Shown: positions 11,075 to 20,389, counted from the first letter of the stretch. The stretch: DNA of 64,000 nucleotides from Caulobacter rhizosphaerae (GCF_010977555.1 NZ_CP048815.1:124001-188000); one strand, 5' to 3'. Numbers and translations: made by a program. Notes: generated from the sequence alone by a model not told the origin.

Positions 11075-11100
11075 GGGGACAGGCGCATGCGCCTGTCCCC
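11075..11100. repeat. Perfect 26-bp palindrome (GGGGACAGG...CCTGTCCCC), copy 1
   Basis: The 26 bases read the same on both strands (outer arm GGGGACAGGCGCA). It lies in the 48-bp space between two convergent genes and is followed by CAATCGT, which also follows copy 2. It could fold into a 13-bp hairpin on either transcript and serve as a bidirectional 3'-end element. No T-run follows on either strand. Confidence 0.85.
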
Positions 11101-11113
11101 CAATCGTGGAACC

Positions 11114-11896
11114 CTACCGCGGGATTTCGGCAATCTTGGTCAGGGCCACTTGGCGGTACACCGCCGTGATCTCGAAATAGCGGCCGAAGGCGCCGTAGAA
11201 CTGGTCGGTGGCCTGCTTGACGCCCGGGCCGCCGATCTCGCTGATGTCGTGCCAGTAGTCGTCCAGCACCATCATGCCGCCCACGCTCAGCAGGCTGGCG
11301 CAGAAGCACAGGTCGATCAGCACGGCCAGGGCCGTGTGGCTGCCGTCGACATAGATCAGGTCGAACTGCTCGCCGGCCGCCAACATCTTGGGCAGTTCGT
11401 AGGTGGAGAACCCCTTGCGCGCGGTCATCGACCGGAACGAGGTGCGGGCCATGTTGCGGTGAAAGCGCGGCTCGACGGCGTGGTACTTCTCTTCCGGGTT
11501 CAGGGCCTCGTCGAACCAGGGGTCGATGACGGTCACCTCCAGGCGGTCCGGCATCAGCCAGTCCATGAACGCCAGGTTGCGGCCTTCGTAGGCCCCGATC
11601 TCGAGGTACCGGATGCTCGTATCGCCGCGCTTGCCGGCGAAGTCGCGCAGCAGCGGGGTGACGAACGGGATGTTGTTCGAGGCCCAGCCCGAGGTGAACT
11701 CGTAGCCGGTCTTTTCACTGTGGGCGTTGAAGGCGTCGACCACCGAGTGGTCGCGCTTGGCCAGCATCGTGCGGGCCAGGTCCGGGGCGAAACGCGGATT
11801 GACCTTGGCGAACGAACGCAGCTTGGCTCCCAGGCCGCGGGCGTCTTGGGCGTCGGTCAGTTCGGCGTCGAAATTGGTCGTGGACCCGTCGGCCAT
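11114..11896 (-). CDS. Class I SAM-dependent methyltransferase (Methyltransf_24-like)
   Basis: 260 residues. Motif I is 'SIRYLEIGAYEGRNLAFMDW' (E-I-G-x-x-E-G), then 'LEVTVIDPWFDE' (acidic end of beta-2) and 'QFDLIYVDGSHTALAVLIDL' (motif with YVDGSH typical of Methyltransf_24). This is followed by 'LLSVGGMMVLDDYWHDI', the usual beta-5 'GG.i..DD' strand. The substrate is not evident; relatives act on sugars or cell-envelope/cephalosporin-like substrates. It is a single gene, convergent with the creatininase homologue. Confidence 0.85.
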   Translation of the reverse strand: MADGSTTNFDAELTDAQDARGLGAKLRSFAKVNPRFAPDLARTMLAKRDHSVVDAFNAHSEKTGYEFTSGWASNNIPFVTPLLRDFAGKRGDTSIRYLEIGAYEGRNLAFMDWLMPDRLEVTVIDPWFDEALNPEEKYHAVEPRFHRNMARTSFRSMTARKGFSTYELPKMLAAGEQFDLIYVDGSHTALAVLIDLCFCASLLSVGGMMVLDDYWHDISEIGGPGVKQATDQFYGAFGRYFEITAVYRQVALTKIAEIPR

Positions 11897-11956
11897 GGCG
11901 CGGTTTCCCGGTTTGTGTCGGGCGCAAGCCTAGGTCGAACGGGTTAAGACGAGGTT

Positions 11957-12325
11957 CTAGGCGACGACGATGTCCGAACCTTGGATACGCACCGGCCATG
12001 GCGTCAGGGCGACGTCCTGGCACGGGCCCGCGACCATCGCGCCGTCCTCGATCCTGAACAGGGCCGCATGCCCGGCGCAGAGGATCAGGTCGTTCTCGCG
12101 GGTCAGGAAGCGGCCGTTCGGCCCGGCGAGGGGCCAGCCGGCGTGCGGGCAGCTGTCGACATAGCCGACCACGGTGTCGCCTCGTCGCACGACGAAGCCG
12201 GCGAACACGGCGTCCTCCCTCCGAAAGCGGAAGCCCCGCGCGCCGGGCGAGGCGATCTCGTCCAGCGCGCACAGGATCGCGCCGGCGGCGGGCCGGGCGG
12301 GGTTGGAAGGGCCGGTTCGGCTCAA
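11957..12325 (-). CDS. Rieske [2Fe-2S] ferredoxin-like protein
   Basis: 122 residues from a TTG start at 12325 that overlaps the upstream stop codon (TTGA). Both cluster-binding boxes are present: C-P-H in 'VDSCPHAGWPLAG' and C-x2-H in 'ILCAGHAALFRIED'. The size fits small soluble Rieske ferredoxins (NirD/BphF-like) that pass electrons to oxygenases or reductases. It is coupled to the YciI-like gene; no dedicated oxygenase is nearby, so the partner is unknown. Confidence 0.88.
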   Translation of the reverse strand: MSRTGPSNPARPAAGAILCALDEIASPGARGFRFRREDAVFAGFVVRRGDTVVGYVDSCPHAGWPLAGPNGRFLTRENDLILCAGHAALFRIEDGAMVAGPCQDVALTPWPVRIQGSDIVVA

Positions 12326-12603
12326 AGGCTGCCGATCGCCAGTCGCCAGAAGTGCACCTCGACACTCTCGAACACGCCGGCGGCGGTGAACGGGTCGTTG
12401 TCGGCCTGCGCCTGGGCGGCGGCCTTGTCCTCGGCTTCGACCACGATGATCGATCCGATCGGATTGCCGTCGTCGTCCAGCAGGGCGCCGGCCAGTTTCA
12501 GGTTCGGGCTGTTGTTCAGGTAGTCGAGGTGGGTCGGGCGGGTCGCCAGGCGGGTTTCGAGCACGCCGGGCTTGTCCTTGCAGATGATGGCGTAGAGGGG
12601 CAT
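12322..12603 (-). CDS. YciI-like family protein
   Basis: 93 residues from the ATG at 12603; an in-frame upstream start would run into the palindromic repeat and is rejected. YciI fold features are visible: 'MPLYAIICKDKPGVLETRL', 'RPTHLDYLNN' with the conserved His-Asp region, 'LKLAGALLDDDGNPIGSIIVVEA' and 'ADNDPFTAAGVFESVEVHFW'. The function of these small ferredoxin-like-fold proteins is not settled; some have weak chlorohydrolase-like activity. It shares a 4-bp overlap with the Rieske gene. Confidence 0.88.
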   Translation of the reverse strand: MPLYAIICKDKPGVLETRLATRPTHLDYLNNSPNLKLAGALLDDDGNPIGSIIVVEAEDKAAAQAQADNDPFTAAGVFESVEVHFWRLAIGSL

Positions 12604-12629
12604 GGGGCGGTTCCTTTCAAGATGCGGAC

Positions 12630-12655
12630 GGGGACAGGCGCATGCGCCTGTCCCC
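12630..12655. repeat. Perfect 26-bp palindrome (GGGGACAGG...CCTGTCCCC), copy 2
   Basis: Identical to the element at 11075 over all 26 bases and again followed by CAATCGT. It sits between the gpsA stop (12664) and the yciI start (12603), so it forms the 3' end of the tsaD-gpsA transcript and lies upstream of the yciI start. Confidence 0.85.
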
Positions 12656-12663
12656 AATCGTAG

Positions 12664-13659
12664 TCAGGCCTCGGCCTTCAGAGGTCGCGACAGCAGGCCC
12701 AGGATGGCGCTGTCGACATCGACCTCGCCGGCCAGGATGGCGGCGACGGCCTCGCAGATCGGGGTCTCGACCCCCAGCGAGCGGGCCAGGGCGCGGACGG
12801 CGGGCGCGGAGGCGACGCCCTCGGCCACCGAGACCTTGCCGGCCAGGGCTTGTTCCAGGGTCTGGCCGCCCCCCAGGGCCAGGCCGACGCTCATGTTGCG
12901 CGATTGGGGGCTTGAGCAGGTCAGGACCAGGTCGCCCAGGCCGCATAGGCCAGCCAGGGTTTCGGCCTTGCCGCCGAGCGCCACGGCCAGGCGGGTCAGC
13001 TCGGCGAAGCCGCGGGTGATCAGGGCGGCGTGGGCGCTGCGGCCCAGGCCCTTGCCCTCGGAGATGCCGCAAGCGATGGCTAGGACGTTCTTGACCGCTG
13101 CGCCGGCCTCGGCGCCGATCACGTCGGCGGCCCAGTAGGGACGGAAAGTCGGGATGGCGATCGCCTCGCCGATGCGGCGGCCCAGGTCCTCGTCCTCGCA
13201 AGCCAAGGTGACCGCGGTCGGCAGGCCGCGCGCCACCTCTCCGGCGAAGCTGGGTCCCGAAAGCACGGCGATCGGCGCGTCGGGCAGCACCTCGAAGGCG
13301 ACGTCGCTCATCAGTTTTAGCGTGCCCTGCTCGACGCCCTTGGAGCACAGCACCACCGGCGCACCGGCCTTCAGGTGCGGCTTCAACGCCATGAGGGCCG
13401 AGCGCAGGTGCTGGGCGGGCGGCACGGCCAGGATCAGGTCGCAGGACGCCAAGGCGTCGAGGCCGGGCGCGGCCGTGACGGCGTCCTCCAGCTTCACCCC
13501 GGGCAGGAACATTGCATTCTCGCGCTCGGCGGCGATCGAGGCGACGACCTCGGGCTCGCGGGCCTGCAGGGTGACCTGGAGGCCCGCCCGGGCGGCGACC
13601 TGGGCCAGGGCCGTGCCCCAGGCGCCTGCGCCGATGACGCCCGCATGATTGAAGTTCAC
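12664..13659 (-). CDS. gpsA: NAD(P)H-dependent glycerol-3-phosphate dehydrogenase
   Basis: 331 residues from a GTG at 13659 that overlaps the tsaD stop (GTGA) and has GGGAG upstream. It reduces dihydroxyacetone phosphate to sn-glycerol-3-phosphate for phospholipid synthesis. The dinucleotide-binding motif is '[19 protein letters not shown]' (GxGxxG). It has the family's '[18 protein letters not shown]', '[18 protein letters not shown]', the catalytic lysine in '[19 protein letters not shown]', and '[18 protein letters not shown]'. Length is typical. It is translationally coupled to tsaD, an arrangement common in alphaproteobacteria. Confidence 0.96.
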   Translation of the reverse strand: MNFNHAGVIGAGAWGTALAQVAARAGLQVTLQAREPEVVASIAAERENAMFLPGVKLEDAVTAAPGLDALASCDLILAVPPAQHLRSALMALKPHLKAGAPVVLCSKGVEQGTLKLMSDVAFEVLPDAPIAVLSGPSFAGEVARGLPTAVTLACEDEDLGRRIGEAIAIPTFRPYWAADVIGAEAGAAVKNVLAIACGISEGKGLGRSAHAALITRGFAELTRLAVALGGKAETLAGLCGLGDLVLTCSSPQSRNMSVGLALGGGQTLEQALAGKVSVAEGVASAPAVRALARSLGVETPICEAVAAILAGEVDVDSAILGLLSRPLKAEA

Positions 13660-14759
13660 GCCTTGGCTCCCTTGCGGCCGAAACTGTTGCTCGGATTGGA
13701 TAACGCCGCCGCCTCGTCCAGGGGCCAACGCGGACGCGCCACGGCGTCCAGATCATCGGAAATTCCCAGCGCCAACCGCTCGGCCCCGGCCAGGGCGATC
13801 ATGGCGGCGTTGTCGGTGCAATAGGCCAGGGGCGGGGCGTCGAACGAAAAGCCGTTGTCGGCGCAGTTCCTTTGCAGGGCCGCGCGCACCGCGCTGTTGG
13901 CCGCCACGCCTCCGGCCACCACGAAGCGCAGGTCCTGGCGCGGGTGGGCGGCGGCATACAGCTTCATGGCCCGATCCGTGCGTTCGGACAGCTGGCGGGC
14001 GATGGCGAACTGTACGGCGGCGGCCAAGTCGGCGCGCTGCGGGTCGTCAGTAATCTTCTCGGCCAGCCGGGCGGCGGCGGTCTTCAGGCCCGAGAACGAG
14101 AAGTCGCAGTCCTTGCGGCCTAGCAGCGCGCGCGGCAGGTCGAACTTCGTCGGGTCGCCGGACGCCGCCAGTTTTTCCAAGGCCGGACCGCCGGGATAGG
14201 GCAGGCCCAGGCTCTTGGCGATCTTGTCGAAGGCCTCGCCGGCCGCGTCGTCGATCGTGGTGCCCAGCCGGGTGCAGGCCCCCACCCCGGCCACCTCCAG
14301 CAGTTGGCAGTGACCGCCCGACACCAGCAGCAGCAGGAAGGGATAATCGATCGACGCCCCCAACCGAGCCGACACCGCGTGACCCTCCAGGTGGTTGACA
14401 GCCACCAGCGGCAGGTCGCGGGCCAGGGCCACGGCCTTGCCGAACGCCAGGCCGACCATCACCCCGCCCACCAGGCCCGGGCCGGCGGTGGCGGCCACCC
14501 CGTCCAGGGCGTCGAAGCCGATATTCGCCGCGCGCATGGCTTCGGCGGCGACGGCGTCGATGGCTTCCACATGGGCGCGGGCGGCGATCTCCGGCACCAC
14601 GCCGCCGAACGGGGCGTGCTGCTCGAACTGCGTGCCGACGATAGACGACAGCACCTCGACACGGCCGTCCGCAGCCCGGCGCACGACGGACGCGGCGGTC
14701 TCGTCGCAGCTGGTCTCCAGGCCGAGGATGGTGAGCGTCGATTCCGTAAGGGGCGTCAT
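13656..14759 (-). CDS. tsaD: tRNA N6-adenosine threonylcarbamoyltransferase
   Basis: 367 residues. It transfers the threonylcarbamoyl group to A37 of ANN-decoding tRNAs with TsaB/TsaE. The N-terminus reads '[17 protein letters not shown]' and the metal-binding histidines lie in '[13 protein letters not shown]' (HxEGH). Further ASKHA-fold motifs are '[15 protein letters not shown]', '[19 protein letters not shown]' and '[16 protein letters not shown]'. It is first gene of the tsaD-gpsA pair and divergent from hemC with a ~70-bp shared promoter region. Confidence 0.97.
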   Translation of the reverse strand: MTPLTESTLTILGLETSCDETAASVVRRAADGRVEVLSSIVGTQFEQHAPFGGVVPEIAARAHVEAIDAVAAEAMRAANIGFDALDGVAATAGPGLVGGVMVGLAFGKAVALARDLPLVAVNHLEGHAVSARLGASIDYPFLLLLVSGGHCQLLEVAGVGACTRLGTTIDDAAGEAFDKIAKSLGLPYPGGPALEKLAASGDPTKFDLPRALLGRKDCDFSFSGLKTAAARLAEKITDDPQRADLAAAVQFAIARQLSERTDRAMKLYAAAHPRQDLRFVVAGGVAANSAVRAALQRNCADNGFSFDAPPLAYCTDNAAMIALAGAERLALGISDDLDAVARPRWPLDEAAALSNPSNSFGRKGAKA

Positions 14760-14830
14760 TCGGTTGCCGGGGTCCCGCCGCTCCTGTAGCAGCGAAGGCT
14801 CTTATTCGCTCTGCAGGTAACGCCCCCACC

Positions 14831-15787
14831 GTGTCCCGGCAACCCATCCGCATCGGCGCCCGCGGCTCGAAGCTGTCGCTGGCCCAGTCCGGCCTGATGC
14901 AGGCCCGCATCGCGGCCGCGCTCGGCTGGACGCCCGGCGACGATCTCGACGCCTTCGCCCAGTTGGTCCCGATCGTCACCAGCGGCGACCGCATCCAGGA
15001 TCGCCGGCTGATGGAGATCGGCGGCAAGGGGCTGTTCACCAAGGAGATCGAGGAGGCCCTGCTGGACGGCCGCATCGACTGCGCGGTGCATTCCCTCAAG
15101 GACATGCCCGCCGAATTGCCGCCCGGCCTGGTGCTGGCGGCGACGCCCGAGCGCGAGGATCCGCGCGACGCCTTCATCAGCCATTTGGCCGAGCGCCTGG
15201 AGGATCTGCCGCACGGGGCGCGGCTGGGCACGGCCTCGCTACGCCGGCAGGCCCAGGCGCTGCACGTGCGTCCCGATCTCGAGATCGTCATGCTGCGCGG
15301 CAATGTCGACACGCGCCTGGCCAAGCTGGAGCGCGGCGAGGCCGACGCCATCCTGCTGGCCCAGTCGGGCCTCAATCGCCTGGGCCTGGGCCACCTGACC
15401 TGTAGCTGGCTCGACCCGCTGGCCGCGCCGCCGGCGCCGGGCCAAGGCGCCCTGGTCATCGAGACCCGCGCCGAGGACGTCGATCTGCCCTGGCTGCAGT
15501 CCGTGCGCTGCCAGGCGACCACCCTGGCGGTCGCCGCCGAAAGGGGCGCGCTCTATGCCCTGGAGGGTTCGTGCCGCACGGCGGTCGGCGCCCATGCCCG
15601 GCTGGACGGCCTGGCGCTGACGATGATCGTCGAGGCCCTGACTCCCGACGGCGCCCAGCGCTTCCGCCGCGAGGGCTCGGTCACCCTGTCCAGCCCGAAC
15701 GCCGCCGACGAGGCCCGGGGCCTGGGACTGGAGCTCGGCGGCGCCGTCCGCGCCGAGGGCGGTCCGGCCCTGATCCTGACGGACTAG
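14831..15787 (+). CDS. hemC: Hydroxymethylbilane synthase (porphobilinogen deaminase)
   Basis: 318 residues from a GTG. It polymerises four porphobilinogens into hydroxymethylbilane. It starts 'RQPIRIGARGSKLSLAQS', then 'GDRIQDRRLMEIGGKGLFTKEIEEALLDGRID', 'AVHSLKDMPAELPPGL', 'ILLAQSGLNRLG' and 'APGQGALVIETR'. The dipyrromethane cofactor cysteine is in 'LEGSCRTAVGAHA' (about residue 249). It is first gene of the hemC-hemD-hemX-hemY run, with only 3 bp to hemD. Confidence 0.97.
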   Translation: MSRQPIRIGARGSKLSLAQSGLMQARIAAALGWTPGDDLDAFAQLVPIVTSGDRIQDRRLMEIGGKGLFTKEIEEALLDGRIDCAVHSLKDMPAELPPGLVLAATPEREDPRDAFISHLAERLEDLPHGARLGTASLRRQAQALHVRPDLEIVMLRGNVDTRLAKLERGEADAILLAQSGLNRLGLGHLTCSWLDPLAAPPAPGQGALVIETRAEDVDLPWLQSVRCQATTLAVAAERGALYALEGSCRTAVGAHARLDGLALTMIVEALTPDGAQRFRREGSVTLSSPNAADEARGLGLELGGAVRAEGGPALILTD

Positions 15788-15790
15788 GCG

Positions 15791-16498
15791 ATGACGGTCG
15801 GCGCGCGGCGGATCTGGGTCACCCGGGCCTTGCCGGGCGCGGAGGGCACCGCCGCCCGCCTGGAGGCCATGGGTCTGGCGCCGCTGATCGATCCGTTGCT
15901 GGAAGTCCGCGATCTTTCTCCACCCGTCGACCTGGCCGGCGTCGCGGCCCTGGCCTTCACCAGCGTCAACGGCGTCGCCGCCTTCGCCCGCCTCGACGCC
16001 GGCCGGGATCGGCCGGTGTTTGCGGTCGGCGACCGGACCGCGCGGGCGGCGCGCGAGGCGGGGTTCTCGTCCGTCACCTCGGCCGCGGGCGACGTCGAAG
16101 CCCTGACGGCCCTGATCCTGGACCACGCAGGGCGGTTGGATGGCGCGGTGCTGCATCCGTCGGCGCTGGAGCCGGCGGGCGACCTGGTCACGCCCCTGGT
16201 TTCCACGGGGCTGAACGCCCGGCGATTGGCGGTCTATGAGGCGGTCGAGCGCGATCCCTCGTCTTCCACCCTGTCCGGGCTCGATCAGCTGGAGGCGGTG
16301 CTGCTGCATTCGCCGCGCGCGGCGCGGGCGCTGTCGTGCTGTCTTGCGGAACGTCCCGCGCCGGCGTTGCGGGCCTTGTGCCTGTCGGCGGCCGTGGCGC
16401 GACCGCTTGAAGGGCTGTTGCAGGCCGGGGGGCTGGGGGGCGTGACGTCCGCGCCGCACCCGGATGAAACCGCGCTGCTGGCGCTGCTCACGCTCTAG
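15791..16498 (+). CDS. hemD: Uroporphyrinogen-III synthase
   Basis: 235 residues. The sequence is poorly conserved, as usual for HemD, but 'RIWVTRALPGAEGTAARLEAMGLAPLIDPLLEV' and 'ALAFTSVNGVAAFARL' are family-typical, as is 'VFAVGDRTARAAREAGF'. A later 'AVLLHSPRAARALS' matches the second half-domain. Its position directly after hemC fixes the assignment: it cyclises hydroxymethylbilane to uroporphyrinogen III. Confidence 0.93.
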   Translation: MTVGARRIWVTRALPGAEGTAARLEAMGLAPLIDPLLEVRDLSPPVDLAGVAALAFTSVNGVAAFARLDAGRDRPVFAVGDRTARAAREAGFSSVTSAAGDVEALTALILDHAGRLDGAVLHPSALEPAGDLVTPLVSTGLNARRLAVYEAVERDPSSSTLSGLDQLEAVLLHSPRAARALSCCLAERPAPALRALCLSAAVARPLEGLLQAGGLGGVTSAPHPDETALLALLTL

Positions 16499-16540
16499 CT
16501 GAACATTGCGCGGCGCGGCCGTGTGGGGCACGAATGGCGC

Positions 16541-17458
16541 ATGACGCTCGCTCCCGATCCCGTTGACTCCGACGCGCCGCGCGACCCGGCGCTGTACGGC
16601 CGTCGCCGCCTGCTGGGGCCGGGCTTCTGGGCGCTGATCGCCTTTGGGATCGTCTGCGTGGCGGCCGGCGCGGCCCTGGCGCGATTCGGTCCAACCTGGT
16701 TCTCCCGCGCCAAGACGCCGCCCGAGATTCACCAGCCCGCCGGCGATCCGCCCCCGTCGCCCTCGGTGGCTGACCGGCCGCTCTACGGGCCGCCCAGCGC
16801 CGCCGTCGTCTCGCCCTCGGGGTCCGATGACGTGGCCCGGTTGGAAGGCCGTGTCGCGGTTCTGGAGACCGGCCAGCAGCGGGCCCTGGACGCCGCCGGC
16901 GTCGCCCTGGCCGCCGCCACCCTGGCCGACGCCGCCCGTACGGCGAGACCGTTCGCCGAGGAGCTGGCCAGCCTGGAGCGGGTGCTGCCCCTGTCGCCAG
17001 ACCTGCGGGCCCTGGCGCGCCTTGCACAGGACGGCGCGCCCACCCGTGCGGGCCTGGCCGACGAGTTCGAGACCCTGGCCGGGCGCGCCGCGGTCGCCGC
17101 CCGGGATCCCGGCCGCAACGCCGACTTCCTGGCGCGCCTGCGGCACACCCTGTCCAGCATCGTGTCGATCCGCCAGGTTGGCTCGACCCAGGGCTCCACC
17201 CCCGACGCGGTGCTGGGGCGGGCGCAGAAACTGTTGAACGAAGGCGATATCGAAGGGGCGCTGGCGGCGGTCGAGACCTTGCCGCCACCCGCCCAGGCCG
17301 TCCTGGCCCCCTGGCGCGGCGCGGCCGAGCGTCGGGTCGAGATCGACCGTCACATCGCCGCCATCCGCGCCGACGCCCTGGCGGGACTGATCCAGGTGAC
17401 CCATCCCCAACCGAGCGCGCCGGCGCCTGCCGGTCCCGCCCAACCGGTGGTCCCGTGA
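16541..17458 (+). CDS. HemX-like / mitofilin-domain inner-membrane protein
   Basis: 305 residues from the ATG at 16541; a GTG at 16523 would add six. A cytoplasmic N-terminus is followed by one membrane segment (GPGFWALIAFGIVCVAAGAALARF, ~residues 25-48), a Pro-rich linker, then a long Ala/Leu/Arg-rich helical periplasmic region with 'VARLEGRVAVLETGQQRALDAAG' (coiled coil) and a C-terminal part starting 'DAVLGRAQKLLNEGDIEGALAAVETL', the mitofilin-like signature. Such proteins sit between hemD and hemY in alphaproteobacteria and probably organise membranes or tetrapyrrole enzymes. The stop overlaps the hemY start (GTGA). Confidence 0.8.
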   Translation: MTLAPDPVDSDAPRDPALYGRRRLLGPGFWALIAFGIVCVAAGAALARFGPTWFSRAKTPPEIHQPAGDPPPSPSVADRPLYGPPSAAVVSPSGSDDVARLEGRVAVLETGQQRALDAAGVALAAATLADAARTARPFAEELASLERVLPLSPDLRALARLAQDGAPTRAGLADEFETLAGRAAVAARDPGRNADFLARLRHTLSSIVSIRQVGSTQGSTPDAVLGRAQKLLNEGDIEGALAAVETLPPPAQAVLAPWRGAAERRVEIDRHIAAIRADALAGLIQVTHPQPSAPAPAGPAQPVVP

Positions 17459-19002
17459 TCCGCGCGGCGATCATCTTCTTCCTGGTCGCCGCCCTGGCCG
17501 TGGCGGTGGTCGCCCTGACCGGCGAGCCCGGCGCGGCCAGCCTTGATTGGATGGGATGGCGGGTCGAGATGACGGCCGCCGCCGCCGCCCTGCTGACTTT
17601 GTTCACCGCTCTTCTGGCCACCATCCTGTGGCGCGGCCTGCTGTGGGTGGTCGAGGCGCCGCGTCGCGCCGCGAGGGCGCGGATCGAGGCCAAGCGCAAG
17701 CAAGGTGTCGAAGCCCTGTCGCGGGGCTTCCTGGCCGCGGCCGCCGGTGACGGCTCCGAAGCCCGGCGCCTGGCCCAGAAGGCCTCCGAACTGGCCGAGG
17801 ACGCTCCGGCCCTGGTCCGAGTCCTGGCCGCTCAGGCCGCCGAGGCCGCCGGCGACCATGTCGCGGCTCGCCAGGCCTACAACGCCATGCTGGGCTTTCC
17901 GGAAATGCGCTTGGCGGGCTTGCGGGGCCTGATGCAGACCGCCGTGGCCGAGGGGGACAAGACCCTGGCCCTGCGGCACGCTGAAACGGCCTATGGTCTG
18001 GCCCGCACCGCCCGCTGGGCCTGGCGCGCCCTGCTCGAAGCGCGGCTGGAGGCTGGCGACTGGCAGGCGGCTCTAGCCTTGGTTCAGGGGGCTCTGGAGC
18101 GCAAGATCGTGCCGCCGCTGATCGCCGAACGGGCCAGGGCCGCCCTGCTGGCCGCCTCGGCCGCCGGCGTGGAGGATTCCGACGATCCCAAGATCCTGGC
18201 CCAGGCGCTGGACTTCGCGACCCAGGCCGCCAAGCTCAAGCCCGAGTTCGCCCCGGGCGTGGTGATGGCCGCGCGCCTGCTGGCCGCCGACGGCAAGACG
18301 GCCAAGGCCGGGGCATTGATCGAGGCCGCCTGGAAGCGGGCGCCGCACCCGGCGCTTTGGCTGGCCTATCGCGATCTCAAGACCAGCGAGACTCCCAAGC
18401 TGCGGGCGGTTCGCCTGGCCGCTCTGGCGAACCTGAAGCCCGAGGCCCGGGAAAGTCGACTGCTGAAGGTGGAGAGCGCGTTGATCGGCGGCGATCCGAT
18501 TGCGGCGCGAGCCGCGGCTCGGCTGCTTCCCGAGGAAGCCCTGACCGCCCGGGTAGCCGGCCTGATGGCCAGAGTCGCCTACGCCAACGGCGAGGCCGAC
18601 GAGGCCCGGGCCTGGGTCGCTCGGGGCGTGGCCGCGCCGCAGGAGCCCGACTGGTCGGATCTCGATCCCGAGGGGCGCGCTTTCGCCTACGCCAGGGAGG
18701 ACTGGGCGCGGCTGACCGTCAGCTATGTCGAGACCGGCGAGTTGATCCATCCACGCTTCGAGCGCGGGGAGCGCACGATGAGCGAGCTGCCGCAGTTGCC
18801 TTCGGCCTATGCCGAATCGACCCCGTTCGTCCGGGCGGCCGAGGCGGGCGGCGCCCTGATGCCTATTCCGGACGATCCAGGAATCGGACCCGGCGGCTTT
18901 GACGCGGCCCCGCCAGCAGAGCCTGAAACGGGCAGTCCGGCGCCTCGCCGCAACGCCGGTTCACGCCGACGCTTGGCAAGCGGCCCGCGCGCCGCTAAAT
19001 AG
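17455..19002 (+). CDS. hemY: HemY-type membrane protein with TPR-like repeats
   Basis: 515 residues from a GTG overlapping the upstream stop. Two N-terminal membrane segments (IFFLVAALAVAVVALTG and a second around AAAAALLTLFTALLATILWRGLLWVV) form the HemY_N domain. About 350 residues of helical repeats follow, for example 'LVRVLAAQAAEAAGDHVAARQAYNAML', with TPR-like spacing. The tail (from ~residue 470) is low complexity and basic. Despite the name, this is the TPR-type HemY of the hemCDXY cluster, not protoporphyrinogen oxidase; its role in haem synthesis is not well defined. Confidence 0.85.
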   Translation: MIRAAIIFFLVAALAVAVVALTGEPGAASLDWMGWRVEMTAAAAALLTLFTALLATILWRGLLWVVEAPRRAARARIEAKRKQGVEALSRGFLAAAAGDGSEARRLAQKASELAEDAPALVRVLAAQAAEAAGDHVAARQAYNAMLGFPEMRLAGLRGLMQTAVAEGDKTLALRHAETAYGLARTARWAWRALLEARLEAGDWQAALALVQGALERKIVPPLIAERARAALLAASAAGVEDSDDPKILAQALDFATQAAKLKPEFAPGVVMAARLLAADGKTAKAGALIEAAWKRAPHPALWLAYRDLKTSETPKLRAVRLAALANLKPEARESRLLKVESALIGGDPIAARAAARLLPEEALTARVAGLMARVAYANGEADEARAWVARGVAAPQEPDWSDLDPEGRAFAYAREDWARLTVSYVETGELIHPRFERGERTMSELPQLPSAYAESTPFVRAAEAGGALMPIPDDPGIGPGGFDAAPPAEPETGSPAPRRNAGSRRRLASGPRAAK

Positions 19003-19089
19003 GCCCCTCCTCGCGCTGGGTCGGTGATTTGGCGCCTGGAACACCAGTGTCTCCTGTGTCCGTATCACGGGCTTCCGGAGACGAAGCGC

Positions 19090-19165
19090 GCCGCTTTAGC
19101 TCAGCTGGTAGAGCACCTCATTCGTAATGAGGGGGTCACAGGTTCGAGTCCTGTAAGCGGCACCA
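19090..19165 (+). tRNA. tRNA-Thr (anticodon CGT)
   Basis: A full cloverleaf of 76 nt including the encoded CCA. The acceptor arm GCCGCTT pairs with AAGCGGC, the D arm is GCTC..GAGC, and the anticodon stem CCTCA/TGAGG carries loop TTCGTAA (anticodon CGT, reading ACG). The T arm is ACAGG-TTCGAGT-CCTGT. Discriminator A and CCA end at 19165. Confidence 0.97.
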
Positions 19166-19215
19166 CCTTCCCCGTGTTCGATCCGCGCTCTTATGTCGAG
19201 CGCTCGACCGGCGGA

Positions 19216-19851
19216 TCAATCCCAGCCCTTGACCTTCTTCTTCCTGCCCAGGGCGAACAGCCCGGGATACGGACCTTTGCCGGTGCGATAGAGGCACCAG
19301 TCGTCATCCTTCTTGCAGTCGCCGTCGAAGGCGGCCTTCTTGTCCGGGTCGATCGCCGCATATAGCGCTGGACCGTTCTTGTGCTTGGCCCCCAAGGCTT
19401 CGGCGCAAGCGTCGCGCTCGGCCTTGGTCAGCTTGACGACGTCGGCCTCCGTACACCCGCTCTGGCGCGTGGCTTGACGCAGGGCCTCGCCGCCGCCGGT
19501 CAGGGCGCCCCGGGCGGTGAAGCCGGGCGGGGCGACGATGGTTCCCGGCGCGCTGGGGGCGAGGGCTTGGGGCGAAGGCGTGATCGGCGATACGGACGGC
19601 GGTGGGACCGGGCGCGGCGTCGGCACATGCAGCGGCAAGGACTGGGCGTGGGACGCAGCCGGGCGCCTCGCCGTATGGGATCTGTCGGGCGTGAAGAGCT
19701 CGACCACCACGCTTCGCGGTTCGATCACGACGGGCGGCGCCGGTATGGCCTTGAGCAGCGCCCATCCCAGCAGGCCATGAAAGGCCAACGAGGCCGCGCC
19801 GATCGCCAGACGGCGTCGCGGTCCCCGACGAGACGGCCTTTTCACGGGCAT
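19216..19851 (-). CDS. TonB-like membrane-anchored protein, C-terminus unrecognised
   Basis: 211 residues. A basic N-terminus (KRPSRRGPRRRL) precedes one membrane helix (AIGAASLAFHGLLGWALLKAI), followed by a Pro-rich periplasmic segment (TPRPVPPPSVSPITPSPQAL) as in TonB/TolA-type proteins. The last ~90 residues contain paired cysteines (SGCTEADVV...ERDACAE and GDCKKDDDWCLY) instead of a recognisable TonB C-domain. It may be a divergent energy transducer or an anchored envelope protein. It lies downstream of the tRNA on the opposite strand, with no operon partner. Confidence 0.6.
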   Translation of the reverse strand: MPVKRPSRRGPRRRLAIGAASLAFHGLLGWALLKAIPAPPVVIEPRSVVVELFTPDRSHTARRPAASHAQSLPLHVPTPRPVPPPSVSPITPSPQALAPSAPGTIVAPPGFTARGALTGGGEALRQATRQSGCTEADVVKLTKAERDACAEALGAKHKNGPALYAAIDPDKKAAFDGDCKKDDDWCLYRTGKGPYPGLFALGRKKKVKGWD

Positions 19852-20236
19852 GCGGTCTCCCTGACGCCCCCTGGGACGATACCGGGCGACAAGGTCGGTC
19901 CAGCTGGGTCGGTAGCGGGGTTCGTCAAGGATAGGCTTGCTCTCACCCGATCAAGCCCTAGCGACGCGGTGCGGCGGGACCATGGCCGCGAGAAGTCGAG
20001 CTTGAAACGAATGCGTCTTGGGCGGTCTTGTCCCTGAACGGACGCTGTCCGTTGCAACGCGCGGCCTGGGCGCACGTTCGGCGACGTCGGCTAATCGCCT
20101 TGAACGGTTGGCGAAGGCTCTGGCAGGCAGTGTCAGTCGAGGATCAGGCGATCCAGCCCTGGTAACCCCCGAAGGCTGGCTCCTGAATTAGAGGTTCGCA
20201 CAGCGGCGAGGGCCGTTCGTGCGTTCTCGGCCGCGC
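19852..20236. other. Intergenic region, 385 bp
   Basis: No convincing coding frame. A short inverted repeat (ACGGAC-GCT-GTCCGT) lies around 20040-20055. It probably contains the promoter of the minus-strand TonB-like gene. Nothing else is seen. Confidence 0.5.
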
Positions 20237-20389
20237 TTAGCCGAGCAGCCGGACGCCGGCGACGATGCCGGCCCAGGCGGCGAGGTTGAGCGCAAGGAAG
20301 CCGATCCGGCTCCAGTTCACCCGGGCTTTCGGCGGCGGCGACATCGCGACCAGGTCACGACCCGAGGTGATCGTCGTCATCTTCGTCAT
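20237..20389 (-). CDS. Small single-pass membrane protein
   Basis: 50 residues from the ATG at 20389; another ATG lies at 20380 and a GTG at 20443. A hydrophilic start (MTKMTTITSGRDLVAMSPPP) precedes a membrane helix (IGFLALNLAAWAGIVAGVRLL) that ends the protein. The composition and clean stop after the helix make it plausible, but there is no family recognition. Confidence 0.45.
   Translation of the reverse strand: MTKMTTITSGRDLVAMSPPPKARVNWSRIGFLALNLAAWAGIVAGVRLLG

Noticed and set aside
15239..17443. 734-codon minus-strand open frame over hemC-hemD-hemX
   Set aside because: Antisense to three recognised genes and rich in Gly/Arg/Gln; not coding.
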